Assembly: GCF_004102745.1 (NCBI RefSeq)
Contig: NZ_RLII01000010.1
Span: forward strand, 1 to 64,000
Length of the DNA: 64,000 bases
Direction of reading: 5' to 3'
Origin: Acetivibrio mesophilus
GTDB taxonomy: Bacteria > Bacillota > Clostridia > Acetivibrionales > Acetivibrionaceae
Notes under the pieces: model-generated
Database searches by the model: none
Seen by the model: only the letters and a program-made list of their open reading frames with translations
What the model was told of the DNA's origin: nothing
Part shown: positions 9,402-18,501 of the stretch, one piece after another
Position numbering within the stretch: the first letter of the stretch is position 1
Layout of the letters: the number at the start of each line of letters is the position of its first letter
Position numbers and translations under genes: made by a program

Positions 9402-9818
9402 ATGAGAAAAGCCTTATTAATGGTTGTATTGTCGGATTTGGTTTTATATGTGCTTCAATTCTTAATTATCCCATTAATTTATGATAATGTGATTGGGAGA
9501 GGGAATGAAGCAATAGCGGTATTATGTATAACCACAGTGTTAATTACAGCAGCAGGAATGATTGTCTTTTCGGATAAATTGCGTTTTTGGTTGCTTGGTG
9601 CATTAGTGTATGCATTGCTGATTACTTTGTATAGTCCAGAAGGTGCGTATGGGATAGGAATATCTGGAATTGATTTGGATGGATTGCATTCATACTATGA
9701 TGCATCGAAAAGATATTTTGGAATCGCTTTAGTTGTTATATTGGTTACGTTTTTGCAACTTTTGGTATGGTGTTTGGTAAAATTATCAAAAGTAATCATA
9801 GGGAAATTAAATAATTAG
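9402..9818 (+). CDS. Small four-helix membrane protein, function unknown
   Basis: 138 residues counted from ATG 9402, which has GGGGTG seven bases upstream; an in-frame ATG at 9390 lies inside that site and is less likely. About four transmembrane segments: residues 3-25, 35-55, 60-82 and 105-130. Between helices 3 and 4 lies a soluble loop 'GAYGIGISGIDLDGLHSYYDASKRYFG'-like in character, rich in Gly and Tyr. No family recognised. It lies 61 bases after the SLH surface protein gene, probably co-transcribed at reduced level through the intervening hairpin, and is followed by a clear terminator. A role linked to the surface protein is only inferred from position. Confidence 0.7.
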   Translation: MRKALLMVVLSDLVLYVLQFLIIPLIYDNVIGRGNEAIAVLCITTVLITAAGMIVFSDKLRFWLLGALVYALLITLYSPEGAYGIGISGIDLDGLHSYYDASKRYFGIALVVILVTFLQLLVWCLVKLSKVIIGKLNN

Positions 9819-9831
9819 CATTTTCCTGCTT

Positions 9832-9871
9832 AACCCACAAGGCTCACAAATAAGTCTTGTGGGTTTTATTT
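9832..9871 (+). terminator. Rho-independent terminator
   Basis: AACCCACAAG pairs with CTTGTGGGTT, followed by TTATTTT. Ends the SLH/membrane-protein transcript. Repeat copy A starts directly after its T-tract. Confidence 0.88.
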
Positions 9872-9872
9872 T

Positions 9873-9931
9873 GGCCTCTTGGAATGGAGTGAAAGAGGCA
9901 AAAGCAAAGGGACTCGATGTCCCGAGCTTTT
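9873..9931 (+). repeat. Terminator-linked intergenic repeat, copy A
   Basis: Starts GGCCTCTTGGAAT and ends GACTCGATGTCCCGAGCTTTT. Two potential hairpins: GCCTCTT/AAGAGGC with a 12-base loop, then an AAGC...CTCG stem closing on CGAGCTT. Nearly the same 59-60 bases occur at 41161-41220, and diverged forms at 36191-36250 and 28404-28446, each at or just past the T-tract of a terminator. Confidence 0.8.
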
Positions 9932-9936
9932 ATTTT

Positions 9937-9970
9937 GGCCTCTTGGAATGAAATGAAAGAGGCAAAGTTG
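9937..9970 (+). repeat. Terminator-linked intergenic repeat, half copy B
   Basis: Tandem to copy A and beginning after its TTTTATTTT tail. Only the first hairpin (GCCTCTT ... AAGAGGC) is present; the second half is replaced by unrelated sequence. Confidence 0.7.
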
Positions 9971-10156
9971 TTTTTCCTTTGTAGATGGTAAATATGCTGA
10001 AAGTGTTACGATGAGCCTATACTCAGAAGGACTTATACTGTTAAATTCCTATATGGAAGATTTGAACTGTTTATTGATATTAAGGAAATAATTGCCGGCC
10101 TCAGCACCTGAAGAAAATGGGGTTGATGCTAAGAAAAGCCATCCGCTTATCTTATA
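9971..10156. other. Intergenic, no assignable gene
   Basis: Between repeat B and the phosphorylase promoter. Short open stretches are seen (for example a run encoding 'YAESVTMSLYSEGLIL') but with no start, ribosome site or recognised family; possibly decayed coding sequence. Confidence 0.4.
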
Positions 10157-10185
10157 TTGACAATTAAAATACCATGTGAGATAAT
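10157..10185 (+). promoter_or_regulatory. Sigma-A promoter of the cellodextrin phosphorylase gene
   Basis: TTGACA (10157-10162), 17-base spacer, GATAAT (10180-10185). The expected start of transcription near 10192 is followed by a small palindrome, CCCTACAGTAGGG at 10199-10211, which could be an operator or 5' hairpin. The promoter lies within the longest open frame, so the gene must start later. Confidence 0.7.
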
Positions 10186-10246
10186 TGTTCTGAGTCAGCC
10201 CTACAGTAGGGTTTGGAACAAATACTTTGTTAGTAGGAGAATGATT

Positions 10247-13201
10247 ATGATTACTAAAGTCACATCCAGAAATAATAAAATAGCACCTGTTGATTTACTA
10301 ACTCAAAAGTTTGAAGGCAAAATTAATTTAGGCGACTTTGCAGATGCAGTTTTTAGTGACCCGACTTTCAAGAATGTAATAGGTATTGCAAATTTGCCTA
10401 TGAAAGCACCAGTAATGCAGGTTCTTCTGGAAAATTGCATAGTATTGGAATATGTTAAACAGTTTATACCAAATCAATCTGTTTGTTTTGTTAATGAGGG
10501 ACAGCAATTTTGTATAGTGCTTGAAGACGGTAAAAAAATTGAAGTGCCTCAGGATATAGATAAAGCTATCCGGGCAACTGTAAGTGATGTAGCACATTGG
10601 GCCGGCTATTTAACAGAAGAAGGAGAACATGTAATTGACCTTCTAAAACCAGCTCCGGGCCCGCATTTTTATGTAAATTTGCTTTTGGGAAACAGGCTTG
10701 GTTTCAATAGAACTTTGCAAACAACTCCTAAAAGTGTAGTTGATAGATTCGGTAGAGGTTCGTTCCGTTCCCATGCAGCGACCCAAGTATTGGCAACTAG
10801 ATTCGATGTTCGCCAGGATGAAAATGGTTTTCCGGCAAATAGACAGTTCTACTTATATGAGGATGGCAAGCAGATATTTTATTCCGCATTAATTGATGAC
10901 AATATTGTTGAGGCTACATGTAAGCATTCATGTAACCGCACAGTAATAAAGTATAAAACGGCGTGCAAATTGGAAATTACAAGAACTATTTTCTTGGTAC
11001 CTCATAAAAAAGGGTTCCCTCTTGCAACAGAGTTACAGAGAATTGAAGTAAAAAATGCATCGGATAAAGCAAGAAATTTAGCTATTACATATACAGGAAT
11101 GTTTGGGACAGGCGCTACTCATGCGATTTTTGAAGATGTTACATATACAAATGTTATTATGCAAAGCGCTGCCCTGTATAATGATAAGGGCGAGTTTATC
11201 GGAATAACTCCGGATTATTATCCTGAAGAGTTTAAACAAGATACACGATTTGTTTCTATGATTGTTCGTAATGGAGAAGAACAATCATTCCCGCAAAGTT
11301 TTTGTACGGACTACAATGATTTTATAGGAAAAGGTACATTAGAGCACCCATCTGGGGGATATAATTTGAATAACAAACTGAACCGTAAAGGTCCCGGATT
11401 TTTTGCATTGGGTTCACCACTTACGGTTGAGGCTGGTGAAACAGTTATAATAGACACCTTCACCGGGTTGTCTTCGAGTAAGGATAATGCAAATTACAGT
11501 GATGCGACAATGTGCAATGAATTGGATAATTTGTTGTGCTACTTTGAAAAAGGTGAAGCTGTAAAAGCAACATTAGATGAAATTATTAACTTCCAGGAAA
11601 ATTACTGCAAATATTTTGAATTCCAGACAGGAGACAAACTGTTTGATTCCGGATTTAATAAGAATTTATCGTTCCAGGTATTATATCAAACGTTTATGTC
11701 TCGTTCTTTCTGTCAAACACAAAAAGGATATCGTGAAATCGGATTCAGAGAAATTCAAGACTTATTTGCCTCTATGTACTATTTCATAAACATAGGATAT
11801 CAAGAATTTGTCAAGAATCTATTGTATGAATGGACAGCGAATGTCTATAAAATGGGTTATGCAAACCACAACTTCTATTGGGTAGGAAAGCAGCCTGGTC
11901 TGTATTCCGACGATAGTCTCTGGTTGTTACAAGCATATTATAGATATATCGTATATACGAAAGATACTTCAGTATTAAATGAAGAAGTAGCAGTTGCCGA
12001 CGGAAATAACGAAAAGAGAGTTGTACGGGATACATTGCAGGCTATTATCCAGTACTCTGCTTGTATTTCCATTGGTGATCATGGGCTTCCGCTGTTAGAC
12101 CATGCAGATTGGAACGATTGCTTGAAAATTGATAACAATTATATAGATGGTGCAACCAAAGAAAAATTGTACTACGAGCAATTGAAGAAGACAAATGGTA
12201 AGTATGGAGATCGCTTTGTGAGTGATCATTCCGAAAGTGTAATGAATGCTTTTCTCTTGAAGTTGGCAATTGACCATTTGGCTGAAATTGCAAGCTTGGA
12301 TCAAGATATCCAATTAGCTCAAAAAATGAGCGAACTGTCAGAAGTAATTACAAGTAGAATTCAGGAACATGCATGGAAAGACAACTTCTTTGCTCGTGTT
12401 CTTTTGAATCGATATAAGGATGGTTCCTATACTTACTTAGGAGCAATAGGCGATAAGCTTTCCGATGATCCAAATATTGATGGTGTGTACTTCTTAAATA
12501 GTTTTTCATGGTCAATATTGTCTGAGGTTGCGACCGATGAGCAAATAGGGATAATGGTAGATACTATCAAAAAATATTTATTGACTAAATATGGCTTGCG
12601 TTTAATATCTCCTGCTGACTTAAATAAGCTTGCACATGATACTGCAACAGGACATTACTTCTTTGGTGATAGAGAAAATGGTGCTGTTTTCAAACATGCT
12701 TCAATGATGGCAGCTGCTGCACTTGCCAAGGCTGCTAAGAAAGTTAAGGACAATGAGCTCGCTAAAGAAATGACACAAATAGCGTACTTTATGGTGGATT
12801 TGGTATTGCCTTATAAGAACCTTGAAAATCCATTCCAAGTTGCAGGAAACCCAAGGATATGTACACAATACATCAATGCTGAGACAGGTGAGAATATTGG
12901 ACCTTTGTTAAGTGGTACAGCAACTTGGTTGAACTTAACTCTTATTTCTTTGGCAGGAATAGATTATACTAAAGATGGAATTTCTTTCAGCCCGATACTT
13001 AGAGAAGAAGACACCCAATTGAATTTTGTAGTAAAGGCACCGAAGTGCTCATATAAATTTAGTATTACAAAGCCTGTTGGATTTATAAGAATGGAAAGCT
13101 CAGAATATGAACTTCTTGTAGATGGCAAGAAGGTTGATAGCTCTATCATTCCATTGTATACAGATGAAAAAGAACATACAGTGACTCTTCAGTTTAAATA
13201 A
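10247..13201 (+). CDS. cdp: Cellodextrin phosphorylase (GH94)
   Basis: Cytoplasmic enzyme that phosphorolyses cellodextrins to glucose 1-phosphate and a shorter chain, saving ATP on imported cellulose fragments. From ATG 10247 (AGGAGA six bases upstream) it is 984 residues, the length I recall for the C. thermocellum enzyme, and the sequence closely follows that protein from memory (start 'MITKVTSRNNK', end 'EHTVTLQFK'). The frame is open back to 10157, but the promoter lies there. GH94 layout: N-terminal beta-sandwich, linker helices, (alpha/alpha)6 barrel. The general acid is expected at D624 in 'HADWNDCL' (codon at 12116). Other landmarks: 'GFREIQDLFAS', 'GENIGPLLSGTATWLNL'. Monocistronic, with its own promoter and terminator. 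I am confident of the family; cellodextrin rather than cellobiose specificity rests on the overall match. Confidence 0.94.
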   Translation: MITKVTSRNNKIAPVDLLTQKFEGKINLGDFADAVFSDPTFKNVIGIANLPMKAPVMQVLLENCIVLEYVKQFIPNQSVCFVNEGQQFCIVLEDGKKIEVPQDIDKAIRATVSDVAHWAGYLTEEGEHVIDLLKPAPGPHFYVNLLLGNRLGFNRTLQTTPKSVVDRFGRGSFRSHAATQVLATRFDVRQDENGFPANRQFYLYEDGKQIFYSALIDDNIVEATCKHSCNRTVIKYKTACKLEITRTIFLVPHKKGFPLATELQRIEVKNASDKARNLAITYTGMFGTGATHAIFEDVTYTNVIMQSAALYNDKGEFIGITPDYYPEEFKQDTRFVSMIVRNGEEQSFPQSFCTDYNDFIGKGTLEHPSGGYNLNNKLNRKGPGFFALGSPLTVEAGETVIIDTFTGLSSSKDNANYSDATMCNELDNLLCYFEKGEAVKATLDEIINFQENYCKYFEFQTGDKLFDSGFNKNLSFQVLYQTFMSRSFCQTQKGYREIGFREIQDLFASMYYFINIGYQEFVKNLLYEWTANVYKMGYANHNFYWVGKQPGLYSDDSLWLLQAYYRYIVYTKDTSVLNEEVAVADGNNEKRVVRDTLQAIIQYSACISIGDHGLPLLDHADWNDCLKIDNNYIDGATKEKLYYEQLKKTNGKYGDRFVSDHSESVMNAFLLKLAIDHLAEIASLDQDIQLAQKMSELSEVITSRIQEHAWKDNFFARVLLNRYKDGSYTYLGAIGDKLSDDPNIDGVYFLNSFSWSILSEVATDEQIGIMVDTIKKYLLTKYGLRLISPADLNKLAHDTATGHYFFGDRENGAVFKHASMMAAAALAKAAKKVKDNELAKEMTQIAYFMVDLVLPYKNLENPFQVAGNPRICTQYINAETGENIGPLLSGTATWLNLTLISLAGIDYTKDGISFSPILREEDTQLNFVVKAPKCSYKFSITKPVGFIRMESSEYELLVDGKKVDSSIIPLYTDEKEHTVTLQFK

Positions 13202-13228
13202 AACATTTATTGTATATCAATACTAAAA

Positions 13229-13266
13229 GAAAAACCTTGGCCAAATGTGATGGCCAAGGTTTTTTG
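13229..13266. terminator. Bidirectional terminator
   Basis: AAAACCTTGGCCA pairs with TGGCCAAGGTTTT, loop AATGTGA; A-run on one side and T-run on the other. Serves the phosphorylase gene (+) and the small gene at 13281 (-). Confidence 0.9.
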
Positions 13267-13280
13267 TTAAAGAACTAATG

Positions 13281-13496
13281 CTACTTGAGGTTTTGCCATG
13301 ATCCGTCTTCTGTGCATACTGTTTGAGAACCATCTTCATTTTCAATTTTTGAACCTACAGCATGCCTTCTGTGGTCATAAACGCAGAAAGGGTCTTTTCC
13401 TGCATTGCCGACAGGCTTATTGGAGACGGATTTGACATTATCCGGTGGTGATATGGTATTTAAAAAAAGTGAATCCTGCTTTTTGCGATTCTTCAT
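13281..13496 (-). CDS. Small Cys-containing protein, possible DUF1496-like
   Basis: 71 residues. The basic N-terminus 'MKNRKKQDS' is followed by a Pro/Asn/Ser-rich stretch and a C-terminal unit of about 34 residues, 'CVYDHRRHAVGSKIENED' then 'TVCTEDGSW', which resembles small domains of the DUF1496 type (CVY...G..I...G....C). Two Cys residues could pair or bind metal. No signal peptide. A good ribosome site, GGAAAGGA, precedes the start, so translation is likely despite the size. Monocistronic on the minus strand with a shared terminator. Function unknown; the family call is tentative. Confidence 0.6.
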   Translation of the reverse strand: MKNRKKQDSLFLNTISPPDNVKSVSNKPVGNAGKDPFCVYDHRRHAVGSKIENEDGSQTVCTEDGSWQNLK

Positions 13497-13649
13497 AGTA
13501 TCATTCCTTTCCCATACATATTATTGCTCAAGTAAAGGGAAATTATAAATAATCGGCGGATTAATGATTGGTATTCTTATATGTTTTGATGGTATTAATA
13601 TTATATGATTCTTTTTGCAAAATCATAAAGCAGGGGAGGGAATTTTATC

Positions 13650-14651
13650 ATGAATAATAACGTAAATGAATTAAATCTTAAACTTGCTGCTTTTGCAGGC
13701 GGATGCTTTTGGTGTATGGTTCCTCCGTTTAAGGAGCTTGAAGGTGTATATAAAGTGATTGCCGGTTATACTGGGGGGCATGTTGAAAATCCAACGTACG
13801 AGCAGGTTTGTTCGGGGAATACGGGGCACTATGAAGCAGTTCAAATTAGTTATGACCCTGAAGCAATCGGATATGAAAAGCTCCTTGAGGTTTTCTGGAG
13901 TCAGATTGACCCAACGGATCAGGAAGGGCAGTTTTTTGACAAGGGGCAGCAATATCAGACTGCTATTTTTTACTATGATGAGGAGCAAAGAGCGCTTGCT
14001 GAAGAAGCAAAGGGAAGGCTGGAAAGGGAAGGGGTCTTTGATAAGCCCATTGCAACAAAGATAATAAAGGCATCGGAGTTTTACCCTGCGGAGGAGTATC
14101 ATCAGGATTATTATTTGAAAAATCCCGAACACTATAAGAGATATAAGATTGGATCGGGGCGGGAGGCATATATACAGAAGGCTTGCAGGATAAGAGGAAC
14201 AAACAAAAAACAATATGCAAAATTGGATGACGAAACATTAAGGGAAAAGCTGACCAAAGTACAGTATCAGGTCACTCGGGAGAATGCTACAGAACCGCCT
14301 TTTGAGAATGAGTACTGGGACAATAAAAGAGATGGGATTTATGTAGATATTGTATCCGGCGAACCATTGTTCAGTTCGCTAGATAAGTTTGACTCCGGCT
14401 GTGGGTGGCCGAGCTTTACCAAACCCTTTGTAAAAGAAAATATTAAAGAAAGAATTGACAGAAGCCATTCGATGATACGTACTGAGGTAAGAAGCAAATA
14501 CGCAGATTCTCACCTGGGTCATGTATTTGCCGACGGCCCGGCTCCTACAGGTATGAGGTATTGCATAAATTCAGCGGCTCTGCGCTTTATACCGGTAGAA
14601 GATATGAAGAAGGAAGGCTACGAGGAATATCTTTATCTTTTTGACCAGTAG
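13650..14651 (+). CDS. msrAB: Bifunctional peptide methionine sulfoxide reductase MsrA/MsrB
   Basis: 333-residue fusion repairing both epimers of oxidised methionine. MsrA (about residues 10-160) carries the catalytic motif 'GGCFWCM' near residue 18-24 and 'GYTGG'. MsrB (about 190-325) carries '[12 protein letters not shown]', 'SHLGHVF' and the catalytic Cys in '[11 protein letters not shown]'. The two CxxC zinc pairs of many MsrB proteins are not evident, so this is the zinc-free form. No signal peptide, so cytoplasmic. Start ATG 13650 follows GGGGAGGGA. Apparently monocistronic; it fits with the SOD at 38 kb as oxidative-stress defence in an anaerobe. Confidence 0.95.
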   Translation: MNNNVNELNLKLAAFAGGCFWCMVPPFKELEGVYKVIAGYTGGHVENPTYEQVCSGNTGHYEAVQISYDPEAIGYEKLLEVFWSQIDPTDQEGQFFDKGQQYQTAIFYYDEEQRALAEEAKGRLEREGVFDKPIATKIIKASEFYPAEEYHQDYYLKNPEHYKRYKIGSGREAYIQKACRIRGTNKKQYAKLDDETLREKLTKVQYQVTRENATEPPFENEYWDNKRDGIYVDIVSGEPLFSSLDKFDSGCGWPSFTKPFVKENIKERIDRSHSMIRTEVRSKYADSHLGHVFADGPAPTGMRYCINSAALRFIPVEDMKKEGYEEYLYLFDQ

Positions 14652-14733
14652 TTGACCGGTTGCAGCAGTTTATGTATCATTTTGCGTTTTTCCCACAAAC
14701 TATAGTTATCATATAGTTTGAGGAGGAATCTAA

Positions 14734-16671
14734 ATGGCATATGACAAACTTTTTGAGCCCGGATATATTGGGAAGCTAAAGATTAAAAACAGACTGGTAA
14801 TGTCACCAATGAATACGCAGTTTTCTACAGGGGACCCCTCCGTGCTGTCCGAAAGGTATTTTGAATACTACAAAGCACGGGCAAAAGGCGGAGTAGGTCT
14901 TATAATTACAACCCATGTGAAGGCAGAAAAAAACATTGACCCTTATCCCCTTACCTATGGTTATGCTACCTTGGATACTGCAAGTCAAATAAAGTATTTT
15001 AATGAAATAACCGAAATGGCTCATAGGTATGATGCAAAGATTGCAATTGAGCTGTCTCCGGGTACCGGAAGACTGGCGGATGCAACATTGAAAGACCGAT
15101 GGCCTGTTGGACCTTCCGAAATTGAAATACTGGGTATGCCGGGAGTTAAAACACGAGCTCTTACCAAGGATGAGATACAAGGGCTTGTGGAGGCATATGG
15201 AAAGGCAGCGGGACTGGCTAAGCAGGCGGGATTTGACATAATATATGTCCACTTTACTGCATATCTCGGTGACCAATTCCTTTCTTCAGTTTGGAATCAC
15301 AGAACAGATGAATATGGAGGTAGCCTCGAGAATCGAATGCGGTTTTTGCTGGAATGTATTGAGAGTGCACGTAAGAGTGTAGGAAATGATTTTCCTATGA
15401 TTGTGGGATTGGCGTTGGATCATGGGTTCCCCGGAGGAAGGGAGCTTGGTGAAACAATAGAGATTGCAAAAAGACTTAAAGGAATAGGCATAGATACATT
15501 GCACCTAAGGCGGGGAAGCTATGACAACATGAATCTTCTTATACCGACGGAATATATGGAAGACGGAGTTTCTGTTGACTATGCCGCTAAGGTTAGAGAA
15601 GAGGCAGGAGTACAAGTGATTTCGGATGGAAATATTTCGGATCCTGTACTTGCCCATAAGCTGGTGCAAGAAAACAAGCTTGATTTTGTAGGCCTTGGAA
15701 GGTCTTTGCTGGCTGATCCCGAGTGGGTGAACAAAGTACGGGTGGACAAAAAAGAGGATATAATACCCTGTGTACGGTGCATGCAGTGCATTAACAGGGT
15801 GTTTTTCGGGCAGTTTGCCGCTTGCAGTGTGAATCCTGTTCTTGGAAAGGAGTACCTAAGTCCGATACTTCCTGCAAAGAAGCCTAAAAATGTGCTTGTG
15901 ATAGGCGGAGGAATGGCAGGTATGGCATTTGCAAAGATGGCTGAAGAAAAAGGACACGATGTTACTTTACTTGAGAGTACATCGAAGCTTGGAGGTCACC
16001 TCCTTGAAGGTGCAGTGATGGACCACAAGAAGGAGGTTGACGCATACTGCGAGCACTTGGTAAGGGAGATCGAGGGTTCCGGGGTGAAAGTGAAGTATAA
16101 TACCCGGGCAACAAAAGAATTGGTGAAGGAGCTCAAGCCGGATGCGGTTGTGGTGGCAACAGGTTCCGTACCTATAATTCCTCAAGTTCCGGGCATTGAC
16201 AGACCGAATGTGAGGATAGCTACTGCACTTGCTAAAGAAGGGCAGGAAACAGGGCAGAATGTAATTATCGTTGGTGGAGGTCTGGTGGGTTGCGAGACGG
16301 GATTGCATCTTGCACAGAAGGGCAAGAACGTGACGATAATAGATATGCTTCCGGAGGTGGCTCAGGATGTTATTTACATGGCGAGATTTTCGCTGCTTGA
16401 GGCATTCAGGAATAAAGGGATAGAAACTCAGGGAGGACTTAAGCTGACAGAAATAACCGAGTCGGGTATTATTGTTGAAGATGCCAATGGAAATAAAAAG
16501 GAGATGGTCTGTGATACTGTGGTGATTGCTGTGGGATTAAAGGCCGACGACACCTTATATAATGAACTTGTGAATGAGTTTGATGAGGTATATAGAATTG
16601 GTGACTGCATTAAGGCAAGAAAGTTTATTGATGCAATACAGGAAGCGTTTCAGGTGGCAGCAGATATATGA
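14734..16671 (+). CDS. NADH:flavin oxidoreductase / 2-enoate reductase family (OYE with 4Fe-4S)
   Basis: 645 residues. The N-terminal TIM barrel of the old yellow enzyme type (residues 1-360, FMN site; start 'LFEPGYIGKLKIKNRLVMSPM') is followed by a 4Fe-4S motif 'CVRCMQCINRVFFGQFAAC' (about 346-364) and a C-terminal FAD/NAD unit with 'VLVIGGGMAGM' (about 390) and 'VIIVGGGLVGCETGLHLA' (about 510). This is the domain order of 2,4-dienoyl-CoA reductase and clostridial 2-enoate reductase, which reduce activated C=C bonds with electrons from NAD(P)H. The substrate cannot be chosen from sequence. Start ATG 14734 follows GAGGAGG. It lies 82 bases after msrAB and may share its transcript. Confidence 0.9.
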   Translation: MAYDKLFEPGYIGKLKIKNRLVMSPMNTQFSTGDPSVLSERYFEYYKARAKGGVGLIITTHVKAEKNIDPYPLTYGYATLDTASQIKYFNEITEMAHRYDAKIAIELSPGTGRLADATLKDRWPVGPSEIEILGMPGVKTRALTKDEIQGLVEAYGKAAGLAKQAGFDIIYVHFTAYLGDQFLSSVWNHRTDEYGGSLENRMRFLLECIESARKSVGNDFPMIVGLALDHGFPGGRELGETIEIAKRLKGIGIDTLHLRRGSYDNMNLLIPTEYMEDGVSVDYAAKVREEAGVQVISDGNISDPVLAHKLVQENKLDFVGLGRSLLADPEWVNKVRVDKKEDIIPCVRCMQCINRVFFGQFAACSVNPVLGKEYLSPILPAKKPKNVLVIGGGMAGMAFAKMAEEKGHDVTLLESTSKLGGHLLEGAVMDHKKEVDAYCEHLVREIEGSGVKVKYNTRATKELVKELKPDAVVVATGSVPIIPQVPGIDRPNVRIATALAKEGQETGQNVIIVGGGLVGCETGLHLAQKGKNVTIIDMLPEVAQDVIYMARFSLLEAFRNKGIETQGGLKLTEITESGIIVEDANGNKKEMVCDTVVIAVGLKADDTLYNELVNEFDEVYRIGDCIKARKFIDAIQEAFQVAADI

Positions 16672-16851
16672 CAGTTTGAGGAATATAATGAAAAGGCACA
16701 TACTGTATTAGGTTATTGTAGGAATTGCAAGGATAAGTTGGTAAATGTGAATTTGATTTACTACAATTATATAAAATCCTTTTGGCTAAAGGGCATTAGA
16801 AGAGAAGATTGCATAAGCTAATGCCTTGGATAGGTGTAATGCATGAGGATG

Positions 16852-16892
16852 GAGTGGTTAAATCTGTGAAAATGGATTTAGCCACTTTTTAA
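16852..16892 (+). terminator. Rho-independent terminator
   Basis: GTGGTTAAATC pairs with GATTTAGCCAC (one wobble), loop about 8 bases, followed by TTTTTAATT. It lies about 180 bases beyond the oxidoreductase gene. A second hairpin, GGCATTAG/CTAATGCC, lies at about 16791-16822. Confidence 0.75.
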
Positions 16893-16997
16893 TTAGACAG
16901 GTACTTAAAGAGGGGTACCTAGTGTGAGTTATGATAAGAGGAAATATCGAATATGCTACATCATAAAAAAGATAATAGCAATACAGTAATGCAATAA

Positions 16998-17174
16998 TTG
17001 AATGTACTTACAAAGACATTAAATTTAGAGAATGATAGAGTTATACAACAGGTCAGATTTAAAATTTCTTAGGGAACAGGAGGATGGCAAGCTGCAGGAA
17101 CATTAGGTTCAACAATAATACGGCCACTAAAGATTATTAACAATATTCGGTTTGTTGGTAATAAAAAAATTTGA
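16998..17174 (+). pseudogene. Possible decayed small gene with an in-frame stop
   Basis: One frame reads 'NVLTKTLNLENDRVIQQVRF' then 'KIS', a TAG, then 'GTGGWQAAGTLGSTIIRPLK', ending at TGA 17174. The second half is compositionally protein-like (GTGGW, hydrophobic turn), but there is no start codon with a ribosome site. The rest of 16893-17249 shows no gene. No family recognised, so this is a weak call. Confidence 0.3.
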
Positions 17175-17249
17175 TAATATAGATAATAAATAGATCTTTG
17201 TAAAAATTTATATCTGTTATGAGCTATTAGGTCATAGGAGAATAATATC

Positions 17250-17687
17250 ATGAGGGGTGATATTTTGAAGAAGAGGTTAGTATTGATAGTATCTTATTTT
17301 CTTGTCGCATTAATTTTCTTTTTTGCAGGATATTTTATTCGTAATTATACCCAATCAATAAAAATAAATGATATTTCATTTGCTACAATAAGTAATGAAT
17401 TAAGTGAAGATAATTCTATTACAATACTTGATGCTTCAGATGCAAAAGAAATCATTAAAAGATTAAGTACAAAAAAGGATAATAATAGTAAAATGGCAAT
17501 TGTGTTTCCTATTAGAATAAGAATATATGATTTTTCAGGAAAGGAGATTTATACGTTTACTACAGCAATTGTTGGTGGTGAAGTTGTTTCAGAAATACGC
17601 TCAGGAGGAAAATCATATACTACAGATGAGGAATTTACTTCATTTATTGAAGGGATAATAGAAAAATACAATATTAGTATCTGGTGA
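17250..17687 (+). CDS. Single-pass membrane protein, function unknown
   Basis: 145 residues: basic N-terminus 'LKKRLVLIVSYF', one hydrophobic segment (about residues 10-31), then an external domain of about 115 residues with beta-strand character ('PIRIRIYDFSGKEIYTF', 'VVSEIRSGGKSYTTDEEF'). ATG 17250 has AGGAGA eight bases upstream; TTG 17265, with GAGGGGTG, is an alternative that removes only five residues. No known family recognised. It precedes an ECF sigma factor gene by 220 bases but is probably separate. Low G+C like its neighbours. Confidence 0.65.
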   Translation: MRGDILKKRLVLIVSYFLVALIFFFAGYFIRNYTQSIKINDISFATISNELSEDNSITILDASDAKEIIKRLSTKKDNNSKMAIVFPIRIRIYDFSGKEIYTFTTAIVGGEVVSEIRSGGKSYTTDEEFTSFIEGIIEKYNISIW

Positions 17688-17907
17688 AATATACAATTCA
17701 TATTGGCTCTATAAGATGGATATATGCTGCGTTTTGTTAATAGGAAGGGTAGCAAAAATGCAGCGCCCAATTTAGATTTTGTGTATTAGAAAATCAAAAG
17801 TCTCCTTCTTGGCAAGGTTGAAAACTGCAAAAAAACTTAGCATCTTCACGTAAAAAATTTTGTTACATTAATCAAAATAGTATATAAATATAATAGAGGT
17901 GGCCAAA

Positions 17908-18432
17908 ATGAAAACTTTTGAGGAGCTTTGCCAAGAAAATTATAGTAGAATTTATAAATATATATTTTCAATGACAGGAAGCAAGGAGTCTACTGAGGAT
18001 TTAATCCAGGAAGTCTTTATGGTTGCGTATGAAAAAGGCGAGACCTTTTTACAACATGAAAAACCTGTTGCATTTTTGTACAAAACAGCACGGAATATGT
18101 CGCTAACCCATTTAAAGAATTTAAAGCGCCAAAGGATTTCTTCAATGGAATACCTGTCTGAAAATATTCCCAAAGAAGATACCGACTTATGTGAAACACT
18201 CTTAATGGAATTGGACCGGAAAATCGACGAGACAGCCTATACCGGGGAAGTAATCGCCAATTTGAATGCAAACCAGCATAATCTATATAAACAACGTTAT
18301 ATAGACGGTAAGTCAATTAAAGAAATTGCTTCAGAGCAAGGGGTCAGTGAGACAGCAATGCGAATGCGCCTGGTAAGACTACGAAGAGAAATACAGAGTA
18401 TTATCAAAAAATTGAAACTTGGTGAAAAGTAA
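17908..18432 (+). CDS. ECF-type RNA polymerase sigma factor
   Basis: 174 residues from ATG 17908, preceded by AGAGGTGG; the frame opens at GTG 17899, inside that ribosome site. Region 2: 'ENYSRIYKYIFSMTGSKE' with core-binding 'EDLIQEVFMVAYEKGETF' and 'PVAFLYKTARNMSLTHLKN'. Region 4: 'LNANQHNLYKQRYIDGKSIKEIASEQG' and helix-turn-helix 'SETAMRMRLVRLRREIQ'. Full-length and intact, unlike the fragment at 115-483. The next gene, 69 bases downstream, encodes a protein with a small N-terminal cytoplasmic part and one membrane segment, the layout expected of a cognate anti-sigma factor. Confidence 0.9.
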   Translation: MKTFEELCQENYSRIYKYIFSMTGSKESTEDLIQEVFMVAYEKGETFLQHEKPVAFLYKTARNMSLTHLKNLKRQRISSMEYLSENIPKEDTDLCETLLMELDRKIDETAYTGEVIANLNANQHNLYKQRYIDGKSIKEIASEQGVSETAMRMRLVRLRREIQSIIKKLKLGEK

Positions 18433-18501
18433 GTTACATTGGACAAATTTTAATATATATAAGTGTAAAGCGCTTTACCAAGAAGGTGGAGGTAATTCAT
18501 T

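Noticed and set aside
10157-10246. N-terminal extension of cellodextrin phosphorylase
   Set aside because: The extension overlaps a near-consensus promoter; a good ribosome site and the recalled family length both place the start at 10247.
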